This document shows, piece by piece, positions 46,790 through 58,393 of a DNA stretch of 64,000 nt. How positions within the stretch are numbered: the first letter of the stretch is position 1; each line of letters begins with the position of its first letter. The notes beneath the pieces were generated by a model, which worked only from the letters and a program-made list of their open reading frames with translations, made no database searches and was not told the origin of the DNA. The DNA comes from Hypericum androsaemum (Eukaryota; Streptophyta; Magnoliopsida; Malpighiales; Hypericaceae): contig OZ023192.1 of NCBI GenBank assembly GCA_963995505.1, forward strand, positions 9,345,001 through 9,409,000. Reading direction: 5' to 3'. A program made the position numbers and the translations under genes.

Positions 46790-47545
46790 GGTTTTTGCCA
46801 AAAATGGTGCTACAGTACAACTTTATCCCCAAAATGGTGTTACTATTGAAAAAATTCTGGATATGGTGTTTCTCTCTCCTCAGATCGAAATTTTTTTTCG
46901 ACATGGGACCAAAATCGATAAAAAAAAAATTCGACCTGGGACCAAGTACTGTAGCAAATAGTAAAATTTTTTGAAAATTTCGTACTGTAGCATTTTTGTT
47001 AGAAATATAAAAAACTCGAAAAATGGGTCTTAGATTCTTCTATTTTTGCAAAATTTCGTACTGTAGTATCATTATTTTTGTTAAAATAATGAAAAATCTA
47101 AAAAAACTCAAAAAATTGGTCTTAGATTCTTCTTCTATTTTTTAAAATTTTCGTAATATAGCACCATTATTTTTGTTAAAATAATGAACAATCTAAAAAA
47201 ACTTCGATTATGGGTCTTACATTCTTTTTCTATTTTTGAAAACATTTGTACTCTAGCACCATTAATTTTGTTAAAATAATGAAAAATCTAAAAAATTCGA
47301 AAAATGGGTCTTAGATTTAAGACCAATTTTCGAATTTTTTAGATTTTTTATTATCTTAATAAAAATAATGTTGCTACAGTGTACTTACATTATCTTTGTA
47401 AGTTTTTTTCCATTTTCGTTGCTGCAGTCGTTTTTACTATTGCTACAGTACCGTTTACTATTGCTACAGACGCGTTTCTATTGCTATAGTACAATAATGG
47501 TCCCAGGTCAAAAAAAAATTTCGATTTTGGTCCCTGGTCAAAAAT
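46790..47545. repeat. Large fold-back repeat with internal tandem units
   Basis: The left part (46898-46966: GACATGGGACCAAAATCGAT, GACCTGGGACCAAG, TACTGTAGCAAATAGTAAAA) recurs inverted in the right part (47443-47540). The centre at about 47317 is itself palindromic (GGGTCTTAGATTTAAGACC). The left arm carries four diverged tandem units of about 75-97 bp with GTACTGTAGCA and TGGGTCTTAGATTC words (starting about 46979, 47054, 47149, 47246). The structure resembles a fold-back MITE; no target duplication established. Confidence 0.65.
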
Positions 47546-47643
47546 ATTTTTTCGACTACGGAAGTCAAAAAAAAAATTTTGGTTTGGTTTCGACTACGGA
47601 AGTCAAAAAAAATTTTCGGTTTGGTTCCAGGTCGAAAAAAAAT

Positions 47644-47715
47644 TATCAAAGCCAGGTTTCAATCTTGGGACCTGTGGGTTATGGGCCCACCACGCTTCCG
47701 CTACGCCACTTTGAT
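47644..47715 (-). tRNA. Degenerate initiator tRNA-Met (CAT anticodon), probably a pseudogene
   Basis: A 72-nt reverse-strand sequence matches plant initiator tRNA-Met over its length: acceptor ATCAAAG / CTTTGAT plus discriminator A, the GCGGAAGCG D-arm, anticodon arm GTGGG-CCCATAA-CCCAC with anticodon CAT, and T-arm ending GAAACCTGG. Compared with the canonical sequence as I know it, differences are G-to-A or C-to-T: both partners of one acceptor pair have changed (G-C to A-T, pairing kept), the A box reads GGCGTAGCGG, and the T stem has an A.C mismatch with ATTGAAA in the loop. The B box is therefore weakened and function is doubtful. It sits just beside the fold-back repeat. Confidence 0.7.
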
Positions 47716-50700
47716 GTTAATGACTTATATTACCCTAAAATTTATTTATTCCTTAATCGTCTTTTCAGTGTTGTTTCCGTGAACAACTCACGGCTTCTCT
47801 TCTTCTTGTCACAAACGTTTCTTTGGTTTTCACCAAAAGGTCTCCTTTGTCGCTTAATTTTTGGGGGAAATTCAACGGCTTATCGCCTATTTTTTATTGG
47901 AAAAAAATGACATCCGAGTAACACGGAATCTAACAGCAATATGCGGGGAATCATATAAAATAAGGGACAAAACATTGGGGATCCCTAACTTAGAAAGAAT
48001 ATCAGTGGTTTATGTTGTAACTTTAAGTACCAGATTAGATCGAGTGTTGATTGTAAGAAGATAGGCATCACTATCTAGATAAAATTCCAAACCGTTAATT
48101 TTGAGATTAAACCTACGTGACAATCGAATGAGTATGAAGGTTCACGGTGAAGAGCAAAGATATTTTTTGGTATTGAACACATGAGAGTGCTTCCTTCCCT
48201 CTCTCTCTTCCTCCCCTAAATCCATAATCTAAAGCTAAATCAAAGAAAATCCCATTGAATGCTATAATTCTTTCATCCTGCTTCTATTATGATCGTCAAC
48301 ACCTTGAACTTGAAGTTCGTCAACTGGTGCAGCTTTACCCTGCGCAGTGCTTTCGACTCTAAAAGTGTGAATTTTATTTACAGCTTCAAGCTACCTAGAA
48401 TCAAAAGAAGATAGCTATTCCATCTTTAAAAATAATGGAGAATGGATCAATATTCATTCACATATCGGTGGTAAGCAACTCAAGTCTCATTCCCTAGAAA
48501 AAGAACAACCCTCTACTCAATGCTGCTCCCAACTATACCACATAATTGCAATACAACATAACAATACACTTGAGCAAGTTTCTAACTGATATTGTTGGTT
48601 CACTTTGCAGCATGTTGTAACATTTTTTACACCCTATCTGAAATTGGTTATTTTGCGAAGTGTACCATTTTGGCTATCATGTTGTACCATTGTTCGTTGT
48701 ATGGTGTACTGGATTGGGCCGATTAAATTTTTTTTCTCAATAATAACTTAAATTGAATCATGATCAACAATATAAAAAAATATGGTTAGTCCCTTGATTT
48801 TCTAATAGTTTTACTAATTGATTCATGAAATAGGTGACAGACAACTCGCACTCTAACTAAAATTTGTTACCTGATAAGATCTGCCATTTTTCGATGCACA
48901 TTTGTATCATTGTTCGTGGAATGAATTTATTGCATGGTATAGATTGATACGCATCTAATGATCACATGGGATACTTTCCTTGTGCAAGGTTATTGGGGGG
49001 ATGGTCACACTCACTTGGTATTGGGTCAGGGATGGAAAAGTACATTTATCCATAGATGAAGGTCGGTTATTCTTATGAAGGGGCAGACGTGGGGGTAGTT
49101 GAAGGAATTGATTGCATCCTTTCAGTCCTTTACCCAGTAGAATAAGTGAAACCTTCTTGCTTAAATGTACACTATTGTTGCTTAACCACGTGGCTGACGG
49201 TTGTTTTTGTATTGGACGGCCATTTGCCGAAAGGTTGCGGTCACTTTGATTAGTGATGCTCGTCTCGGACACACAGTAGAAATAATGACATGATTTGGTC
49301 TGTATTTATACACAATATTATTTCAAGCTATCCTACTAAAATTGGTTACCTAGCAAGGTGTATCATTACTCATTGCACGAAATATCATTAGTCGTTGCAT
49401 GTTAGATGTACCATTATTCGCTGCATGAATGTACATTATTGTTCGTTGTATAGTGTACTATATCCGGTCAACTTAAATTTTTTTATTTTTTCCTCAATAA
49501 TAACATATATTGAACCATGAACAACAATGTGGAGAAACATACGATTAATTATTTATTTTTAAATATTTTTTCCTGAAAATTTATCTAACGAATGATAGAC
49601 AGTTCACACCCTAACTAAAATTGGTTACCTAACACAGTATACTATTATTTGCTACATTGTACACCATTGTTCATGTTGTACAATTGTTCTCGGCATGAAT
49701 GTACTATTGCTCGCCTTTCCTAATATTTATACTATCTTGCATTTCCAACTGTCTCTCTATGTTTGATATTTTAAGTTTGTCATATATATTGCGCGACCAT
49801 TTGTATTGTCTATGTAGTGCTGCTGGACCTTATTCCAGAACCAATTCGGACTTTTAAGTATCTATCTCGTGTCATTAATAAACGAGCGACATTTGTTCTA
49901 CTTCATAATCTTGCTTGTTAAAAAAGATGAGAATTATTGGCGTGTTGGAAGATCAATTGGTTCATCTTTCTGGGAACGGCAAGGCATGGCTTGGTGAAAG
50001 GAGTGTTGAGTGGTGCGGCTCACCTCTATGGTGCAATTATGGGGATACGGGCACGAGACCGGATTGAGTGGGGACTAAAGAAAATTTGTCCACAGGTGGG
50101 GACTACATTTTGGGCCATAATATTTGATTATCTTTAAATCTGATTGTCAATAACCTACCAGGTGATATTGGTTTGCATGTGAAGTGATATCGGTTTGCAT
50201 ATGTAGTGATATTAGTTTGAATTAATCTTCATAGATGAGGACTAGCCCAGTCACTACTAAATCCGTCCCCGATATAGCACATGAAAAATATGATGGTTTT
50301 TGTTGCTGTCACCTGGGATCACAAATATCTTGTTCACACGGTATTTATCCGATGGCTAATTTGGTCCAAAATTCTATGGGATCTGTTTTTGACAATTAAT
50401 TTTATCGGATCTAGGAGGTCGAGATAGTTTGTTGTTTTAGATTCGATTAGTTGACCGCCCCAAAGAGTTGTAACACGAGAGTTGTAAACAGTGCCATGCT
50501 ATATAGCATTTGCCAAGGTTGTACATAAATATTTTGTGAATATAAAATCAATTACTTATAATAAAAAATAAACGAGCGAACATATAGGTGACGATAAACC
50601 TCCTCCCACTACCAATAGAGCCAATGCCGATTTAAGTTCAACAATTACCCGATGGGCGCATGAATGACATGACATTTCCATAGCAACTGCCTTAATTTTG

Positions 50701-50815
50701 GACTTGCAATGTTTCTTTTTCTACGTGCTTGGCCATACGATTCCGAAATGCTTAGCGATACAATGAGCACCATGCCCCACGAGCAAACAACCAATAGAAA
50801 AGGAAAAATGACTTC
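47716..50815. other. Intergenic, diverged repeats, no gene
   Basis: Apart from the repeat family at 48586-49720, this is AT-rich DNA. Short ORFs (for example 48955-49272 -, 49937-50137 +) show no motif. Nothing else recognised. Confidence 0.5.
48586..49720 (+). repeat. Diverged tandem repeat with TGTACCATTGTTCGTTG words
   Basis: Blocks containing AAATTGGTTACCT, GTACCATTGTTCGTTG, TATGGTGTACT.GAT and CTCAATAATAACTTAAATTGAA recur at about 48627-48770, 48855-48950, 49320-49520 and 49605-49700. Spacings are unequal and a unique block (48955-49300) separates two of them, so it is an old, broken tandem array. Confidence 0.6.
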
Positions 50816-50889
50816 TAAAATATCAAATCTATGTGAAGATTGACCGAGGTTGAAGGAGACTAAAAGTGGTTATTCTCTCTGGCAATTTT

Positions 50890-51839
50890 TGTTGGAGAAT
50901 TGATTTTAATAACCATGGAAGAGATGGCTCAATACACGTGACCTTTGGGCCCAAGTATTTAATTAGAAGAAAAATTCTAATAAAATATAATAACTAATTA
51001 ATTAGTGGATAACTTTAAGCTAATTTACTTAGAGGTCACACCAATTGGTTTTGGATGTTTGTGAGATCAATACGAAGCTTGTTGATAAAGCTTCGTAACG
51101 ATATATAACACTTGCAAAAAATTAATTCTTAGGGTGAATGAAAATTGGCTTTAAAGTGGTATGGCTATAATAGAAATAGGCGCAATCCCACATTGGTTTG
51201 CGCACCATGCTGTGACAAGTTTATAAGAGGCTAGAAATCTAGCATGGGTAAGCTGGTGGAGAAGGGAGAAGCTTCTTCCGTTGTTCGTCCGTCCAGCCAG
51301 CTCGACTCGGCACGCACGGATGCTCGCACCCCACCCCTCCCCGGGCTCGGTCTCGAGTGTGGGATTCTCTTTATAAAAGGTGACTGTTTGAATTCAAAAA
51401 CGTGAGATTTGAATTCAAAGGTGGCAGTCAATTCGTTCGAGTAACAGCCATGTAAATGAGGGGTAATAAGGGTATTCATGGCTGCCATTTATTTCGAATT
51501 TGAATGTTGGAGGTCCCAGGCTGCCTATAAAAGGAGCCCTCCTCTTCTATTCCAAATCACCCCAACTCACACTCTTCCTCAGCTCTCTAATTCCTCTCCC
51601 CCCTTATATAACATTTCTCATTTGCATAAGAGTCAGAGTTCTATGCCATCAAAGGTTCGAAATGTGTACAAAAATACTTCCTTTTGTACACGTGATTGGG
51701 TATTGTACCTTAGAAACTCTCTTACCCACGGAGGACTGAAGCTATGAGGTAGAAATCTAGTACTCTTACTCTCCTCTATTTTATTGCTCACGATTTTGAT
51801 ATATGTTCAAACCGTATCTTTACTAATATTTATTTAACA
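50890..51839 (+). mobile_element. Solo LTR nested in the Copia 3' LTR
   Basis: 950 bp, TGTTGGAGAATTG to TTTATTTAACA (TGTT/AACA termini), flanked by the exact 5-bp duplication ATTTT (50885-50889, 51840-51844). The host Copia LTR resumes on both sides. It holds a TATA box, CTATAAAAGG at 51525-51534, followed by a pyrimidine-rich leader. No internal region is present, so recombination between its LTRs removed it. Orientation is inferred from the TATA box. Confidence 0.85.
51525..51534 (+). promoter_or_regulatory. TATA box of the solo LTR
   Basis: CTATAAAAGG, followed by CCTCTTCTATTCC and a CTCTTCCTC tract. A second TATA-like word TTTATAAAAGG lies at about 51370. Confidence 0.5.
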
Positions 51840-51844
51840 ATTTT

Positions 51845-52163
51845 ACTGATGACCACGTGTCATAAAGTGTTTACATAGGGATTATTCAGCTATATTTATA
51901 CTAGCTCAGCTAAGTATAAAAGACCAAGTTACTCTCGTGTATCGTTGCTATGCTATTTACAATTATACCCTTGCTTATTTATAAAACCATCATCCAGCTG
52001 AAGCTGTCACCTGGTCCTCTTAGCTGTCATCCGCACTGCTGCTGCATCCACCTTATTTAATAATCAGATATTTTAATTTCTATCTCTTTCTTTTCAGCCA
52101 TAGCAAAAATGACCTCAACTGGATCCATCTTGACATTATCATGAAGCTTTTCGTGACTTAACA
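51845..52163 (-). repeat. Copia 3' LTR, main part
   Basis: Collinear with 56996-57308: ACCACGTGTCATAAAG/ACCACATGTTAAAAAA, TGTTTACATAGGGATT, CTATATTTATACTAGCTCAG, TCATCCAGCTGAAGCTGT. Ends TTAACA before the polypurine tract. Confidence 0.85.
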
Positions 52164-52176
52164 CCCCCACAAGTGG

Positions 52177-53496
52177 TATTGTGGATATCAACAAGTCCCA
52201 ACTTATGAGTTAGGAATTTAAATCGTTGTATAGTAAGATACTTGGTGAGTAAATTAGCCAGCTGAAACTGCGTATTCATAAAGAAGAGTTTGATCAAGCC
52301 TTGCTACACTCTTTCATGAACAGTATGACAATCTATCTCGATATGCTTAGTTCGTTCGTTATAGACTAGATTTTTAATAATGTATTTAGCAGATTTGCTA
52401 TCATAATAGATCAGCGAGGGACAATGAAGTGGGGCACAAAAATCCTGCAATATGTAAGAGATCCACTAAATTTCACATGTTATAGTAGCTAAGGCACGAT
52501 ATTTGGCCTCTGAAGAAGATCGAGAAGCTGTAAGTTACTTTTTAGCTTTCTGAGAAATCAGTGAGTCGCCCAGATAGATGCAATAACTTGTAGCTGACTT
52601 GCAGGAATGTTCACAAGTTGCCCAATCACTATCTGAATAGGCTTTCAACTGATGATCACTAGTATTTGACACAAATAATCCAGCTCCTGAAGCAGATTTG
52701 AGATACTTAAGAACATGGTAAGCAGCTTAGAGATGGGTATCTTTTGGCTGTGCAAGAAACTGACTGAGATGTTTTACAATAAAACTGATGTATAGACAAG
52801 TAGTTGTGAGATAAAGTAATTTTCCCACCAATCTGTGATAATGAAAAGAGTCTTCATTAACTTCTTTTCCATCAGTGGTAACTTTAGGAATATGTTTGCC
52901 ATTCAAATCTTATGCCAACTCATCCAAGAGCATCCCAGAAGTCTTGTCAAGCTTAAAATTAATATCCATTGGCATCCTCCTAGGTTTACAACCTAGATAA
53001 CATGCATCAGCTAAGATTTCCAATGCATACTTCTTCTAGAAGAGATGTAAACCAGAAGAGTTGCGAGTCAATTTAATCCGAAGAAAATATTTAAGATCAC
53101 CAAGGTCCTTGAGCTTCAGAGTTTGCTCAAGGTGACATTTAGTTATTGCAATTGTCTCCAATGAGTTACCAGCAACAATAATGTCATCAACTAAATCAAT
53201 AAAATAGTGAATAAAGTCTGAGATGAACGAGTGAATAGAGAATGATCACATTTTGACTGAACAAAACAAAACTGAAGTAGAATAGATATTAAGTTGGTAA
53301 GCCACTGGCGGATGGCTTGCTTCAAGCCATACAAGGACTTTCTAAGGAGATAAATCTTGGCTGAATCCTGAGGTGAAATTGATAACCCTTGAAGGATATC
53401 CATATAGACTTCCTCTGCCAACTCTCTATAAAGAAAAGTATTATTCACATTCAGTTGTTGTAAATACCAATTGTTAAGAACATCAAGAGCTAACAA
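52177..53496 (-). pseudogene. Copia reverse transcriptase and RNase H, decayed
   Basis: Reading from 53496: QLNVNNTFLYRELAEEVYMD and LLRKSLYGLKQAIRQWL are conserved reverse-transcriptase blocks (family: QLDVNNAFLHG..., SLYGLKQA.RQW). The catalytic block reads LVDDIIVAG near 53190, where YVDD is expected. Further on, with several stops, come the blocks equivalent to RLVGKLLYL, SDWATC, SSSEAKYRALA, YYDSKSA and ERTKHIEIDCH of RNase H (to about 52230). Not functional. Confidence 0.85.
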
Positions 53497-55560
53497 GGTG
53501 CAAATAGTGGTCTTCTTGGCACATGGTTGAAAGTGTTAAAATAATAAATCCTAAGAGTCTGTTTGTAATCTTTAGCAACAAGGCGTGCTTTGTAGCATTC
53601 AACACTCCCAGCTGCCTTTAAGTTCATATTGTACACCCATTTACTACTAATAACAGGTTTGCAGGTGGTAAATTAACCAATTTCTAAGTACAATTCTGCT
53701 TAAAAAAAGTAGATAATTTAAGCTACATTGCATCAATCCAGTACGACTCTTTGATAGCCTATTCATAAGACTCTGGCTCTTTGTGGGTGGCTAGTGACAC
53801 ACTAAAAACTATATGGGTAGGCTTAAAAGATGTGCAAGAGTAAAGTAAGACTGTATTGGATATGGAGTAGAAGACCGAAAATAAGAACTAGAGGAAGAAG
53901 ACTGAAATGTAGAGTGATGGTGGGAGTATTGGGATAAATTTTTGTACGTGTGGATCATCGGGGTAGGAAAGAGGGATCAAATGTAGTGGGAGCTTGTTGA
54001 GGTGGAAGAGATGCAGGAATTGCAGGTGGCATATCTGCAGAATTAGTAGAGCCTGCAGAAACATGGGAATCTGCAGAAATTGATGAATCTGCAGGGCTAG
54101 TGGATAAAGCAGAAGATGTAGGATGAGATGGTGAGCTAGGAAAAGTGAGGGGATGAGTATAGGATGTGGTGGTGAGCAAGGAGTCATCTGGTTCTATGAG
54201 ATGAAAAACAGGAGCAGGTGATGCTGATGCATCAGGTGAAGAAGGTGGATGATATATCTGATATATTTTTCAATATAGCTGAGAGGTTTAAAAGGGAATG
54301 ATATCTTCATATAAAATGAAAACCATAGATACGATGATTTGATCGCTCTCCAAATCATATAACTTATAACCCTTAATTCCATAAGGAATTCCCAACAGCA
54401 CAAACTACTTTGCCCGTTGTGCAAGTTTATGTCTGTTAGCAGCATTTGTGGCTGCATAACAGAGACAACCAAACACCCTAAGATGTCTATAAATGGGTTG
54501 CTTATGATAGAGAATCTCATAAGGACTATGTTTACTAAGGGCAGAGGATGGCAGTCTCTTCATTTGGTACACTTCGTGCTTCACTACGTCACTCCAAAAA
54601 CAAATAGGCATGTTTGCTTGCATAATTTAAGCACGAGCTATGTTCAATATATCCTAATATTTTCTCTCAACCCTAGCATTTTGGTCAGGTATATATACAC
54701 AGTTTTGCTCATGAATGATTCCCTTTGAATATAGAATTCTCGCATATTGAGTTCTTGTCCTTGATCTTTCCTAATCTTTTTTACAGATGTATTATATTGA
54801 GTTCTAACAAGGTTGCAGAACTAATCAATAACACTTCTCACAGCAAATTTCTCTTTGTGTAAATACAACCGCACAAACCTCTAATGGTCATCAACCATGG
54901 TCCAAAATATGAATATCCATCATGAGAGAATTGACTATATTTTCCCCAAATATCAAAATGAACAAGCTCAAATCTGTCAGTTACAACAGAATCACTTATT
55001 GGAAATGGTAATCTCTTATGTTTAGAGAAATGACAAGACTCCCAATATTTAGAAGAATTGAAATTTTTGGTTGGATCCATATGTCCAACTTGCTGCAACC
55101 TAGGTAAAGATAGATGGCCTAATCTGCAGTACCACAAGTCTATGTCAGAGCTGGTAAAGGTATTGGCTAAAGGAGGTGAAGTTGTAGGTAACTGTGGTAG
55201 GCTGGATTGGTTGTTGGTTTGGTTATTCAGGAGGTAGAGGCCTTGATGTTCCACAGCACTACAAATCACCCTGATACTAATAAGGTCCTTTATAAGGTAT
55301 AAACCATGTTTAAACACAAATTAAGAGGGAAATGATATGGTTAAATGACTAACATGCACCAGGTTGAAGGTGAAAGAAGGAACCAATAATACATTGAACA
55401 AGAACATGTCTTTCGATAGTCTGATTGTACCAATATGAGTTTCTAATGTTTGCTGATCATTAGGAAGAGTAATGACATCATTGGAAATGGACTGGCAATT
55501 GACAAAGAACAACTTAGAACATGCTATATGGTTAATAGCCCCTGAATCAAGAATCTAAGA
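53497..55560 (-). pseudogene. Copia protease and integrase region, decayed
   Basis: ILDSGAINHIACS near 55535 is the protease active-site block (D-S-G-A), followed by FNVLLVPSFTFNLVHVSHL. 54838-55317 has the GAG-pre-integrase block LWYCRLGHLSLPRLQQ, HFSKHKRLPFP and FELVHFDIWG, where the integrase core begins. 54405-54623 has LPSSALSKHSPYEILYHKQP and HLRVFGCLCYA, the conserved integrase tail. 53888-54187 is a Pro/Ser-rich spacer before the reverse transcriptase. Stops and shifts separate the pieces. Confidence 0.85.
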
Positions 55561-55797
55561 GGTGGAGGAATGAACACTAGCACACATATGAGGAAGGACA
55601 TGAAGAGTAGTACCTGTAAAGTAATTGGTTGAAGTTATAAGACTACTGACAGAGGTGGAAGCAGTATAGGAAGTAGAGGTAGGCTTTGTGAAAGTAGGAA
55701 CTAAACTATTAGGTATTAAAGAAGACTGTTAAACCAATGCAATGAGGCTGGAATACTGATCATATGAGAGACCAAGCTTATCAAAGAATGTATTCTT

Positions 55798-56790
55798 CTA
55801 ATTCAAAGAAGTAGTTGTCAATTTTGCAGAGTTCCCTTCTACACCAGTCTGAGCTGACCCTGCAAAATCATCAGGACTAACATTCAGGCGATTTGTGAAC
55901 TTGAAATTAGGAGGAAAACCATGCTTTTGATAGCATTTTTCCACAATATGTCCCTCTTTGCCATAATAAGAACATATAGGATTTTGGTTATCATTCCAAA
56001 ACTGCTTTTGACCTCCAAGCGACTTAGCCAGGTTGACTGTTCCTCCCTTACTTGCCTTTGCAGAAGTAGAAGCAGCTGAAATAAAAGAATTTCTAAAAGA
56101 CAATAACTGTTGCTCATGTTGCAAGGATAAGTAGAGAGTTCTACTCATGGTAGGTAAAAGATCAATCAACATAATCTGAGATTTAACTATATCATAGTTC
56201 TTATTAAGTCCAATAAAAAACTTGAAAACTTGATCATATTGAAGATAAAGCCTTGTTGATCTCACAGATTCACAATCAGATGAACCTTTATTTTTATTAA
56301 CACACTTAAATAAGTGGATAAGCCTGTATTGAAAAAATTGATCTCATAGTGTGCGAAAAGAAGTAAAGTATTTAGTAACAGAGAGTCCTCCTTGTTTTAA
56401 AGTGAGAAGTTGCATCTGTAACCTCGCAATCTGAATGGAATCTCCAGTACCAAAATATTCTTTTAGATCATTCCAGACTTCTGTAATAGTTTCAAGTCCA
56501 TTCATACTCTGCGCTGTAAACAGTTCTACAGATGCCATTAACCAGCTAATAATCATACTGTTACATCCTTCCCATTCTAAGTAATCATCATCCTCAAAAG
56601 CAGGAAGAGTAATCATAGATTTACTCCAACTATGATAGTTTGAGTTGTTGAGTAGTGGAGTAACCAGCACAGAGGTTGGATACTCACTCGGATAAAGATA
56701 ATACAGAGAGTTCTCTCGATTATTACCTAAAATAGGATGATCTCCCATCACGACTCGCGATTGGCCTTGTTGCTGGGAATTAGACGCCAT
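55798..56790 (-). pseudogene. Copia gag, decayed
   Basis: 56344-56790 starts at a plausible gag ATG (MASNSQQQGQ) and contains PLLNNSNYHSWSKSM, WNDLKEYFGTGDSIQIARLQ and LTLKQGGLSVTKYF, conserved in Copia gag. 55798-56265 continues with FFIGLNKNYDIVKSQIML and a zinc knuckle CSYYGKEGHIVEKC, whose second Cys has become Tyr. A frame break lies between the two at about 56270-56340. Confidence 0.88.
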
Positions 56791-56874
56791 TAAAGCCTCC
56801 TTAAAGCTCCTTCGTGAAGGTAAATCCAGTATAGAGATTAAAGATTGATGAACTAAGCATAAACTAGCTTAGTA

Positions 56875-56886
56875 GCTATGATACCA
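56875..56886 (-). other. Primer-binding site of the Copia element
   Basis: Reverse strand TGGTATCATAGC, adjacent to the 5' LTR; one base differs from the TGGTATCAGAGC initiator tRNA-Met type. Confidence 0.8.
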
Positions 56887-57308
56887 TATCAAATCCACAT
56901 GAAGATTGACTCAGGTTGAAGGAGACTAAAAGAAGAAGAAGAGGAAGAACGAGCTCGAAGCTCTTGGAGAAGAGAAAGAGAGGCGGTTATTATCTTTAAC
57001 AATTTTACTAATGACCACATGTTAAAAAATGTTTACATAGGGATTGTTCAGCTATATTTATACTAGCTCAGCTAAGTGCAAAAGACCAAGTTACCCTCGT
57101 GTACCATTGCTATGCTATTTACAATTATACCCTTGCTTATTGATAAAATCATCATCCAGCTGAAGCTGTTGTCTGGTCATCTCTGCTGTCATCCACCTCA
57201 TTTAACTATCCCAAATTTCAATCTCTATTTCTGGTTCTTCAGCCATAACAAACTCGACCTTAAGTGCTTCCGTCTAGACATTATCATGAAGCTTTTCATG
57301 ATTTAACA
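56887..57308 (-). repeat. Copia 5' LTR
   Basis: 422 bp. Starts on + TATCAAATCC next to the primer site and ends GATTTAACA, next to the target duplication. Confidence 0.85.
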
Positions 57309-57313
57309 TAAAA

Positions 57314-58094
57314 GAAATTATCTCAAAATTTTTTAAAAAGCAAGTTATTAATTTTGAACTACTAAATCATCAAACATATATTCAGTATTACTACAAACAT
57401 TCACCAATTATCATTTAAAAGAAAAAAAAGAGGAATATTTTTAAATTTACTAGGGAATCCTTCTCAAGAACAATAACCCGATGCGGTGGTTATATTTTTT
57501 AGGAATGGAGGGGCAAGTCCCGATATATAAATACAAAAATAAAGTTCAATTACATCCTAAATAAATATCATACACATATCTTCGATATAGTTTGGCTATG
57601 GGTTCATCTTCTTATAAGCTGGGTATAAATTCTAATCTGCAGAATTTTGTTTGTTTTATCTGTCGAATCATTATGTTCTGGAAATATACAGCCAAACTAT
57701 ATTCTTGTAATATGGTTGTTTCTTGCTGGTAAGCACAATGTCTAAATGAGTGACCAAGACTGTCCATTTCAAAGGAAGATTTGAGCTTGCTTTCGCCTCT
57801 TTGATCACAAAAGAGGCAGCAGAAGGTATTAAAAATTATCAAGTTTTAGTTTCTTTACCAAGTCAGCAATTTGGTTAATTGAATTTTTTAAGTCAATGCT
57901 GACTTGTACTCCACGTTGGCGATGATGTATTTTCGGTCACCGGAAAATAACTTCGAAAAAGACAATTGTGTTGTTTTGTAAGGTACAAGGAACAAAATGA
58001 CCCAAATTTTAGTAGAAGGGGCTAATTGTACTTGTTAGAAATGTAGAGGAGTCTATGTGACCTTTATTCCTAAAAATAAAGATAAATTTTTGAA
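57314..58094. other. Intergenic, no gene
   Basis: AT-rich spacer between the Copia element and the MITE. A 76-codon reverse ORF at 57612-57842 has no recognised motif. Confidence 0.5.
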
Positions 58095-58384
58095 GGAAAA
58101 AGTTTATTTTAGTACCCTGTAGTATCACATATTCTCACTTAGGTACCCTGTGGTTTAAAACGCATAGAACATGTCCAACTTGTTTCAACTTTTATCAAAA
58201 ACAGGTCCCGGGCAGGCCGGGTTGCTGCCCGCAATTTGTTTTGTAAAACGACAGATATCCGGGCTGCCCGAGACCTGTTTTTGATAAAAGTTGAAACAAG
58301 TTGGACCTATTTTATGCGTTTTAAATCACAGGGTACCTAAGTGAAAATCTGTGATACTACAAGGTACTAAAATAAACTTTTTCC
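58095..58384. mobile_element. Mutator-type MITE with 9-bp target duplication
   Basis: 290 bp, almost entirely inverted repeat: GGAAAAAGTTTATTTTAGTA at the left and its complement at the right, matching on through ACCCTGTG.TTTAAAACGC and CAACTTGTTTCAACTTTTAT to a short non-repeated centre. The 9-bp ATTTTTGAA flanks both sides exactly (58086-58094, 58385-58393). Its termini resemble those of the Pack-MULE-like element at 31365. Confidence 0.9.
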
Positions 58385-58393
58385 ATTTTTGAA

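Larger units (their letters stand above)
50821..57308 (-). mobile_element. Full-length but decayed Copia retrotransposon
   Basis: Bordered by the 5-bp target duplication TAAAA (50816-50820 and 57309-57313). The right (5') LTR is 56887-57308; the left (3') LTR is 50821-50889 plus 51845-52163, split by a nested solo LTR. Reading leftwards on the reverse strand: primer site TGGTATCATAGC (56875-56886), gag, protease, integrase, reverse transcriptase, RNase H, then the polypurine tract CCACTTGTGGGGG (52164-52176). This is the Copia gene order. Many stops and shifts break the polyprotein, and the LTRs differ by base changes and a length change, so the insertion is old. Confidence 0.93.
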
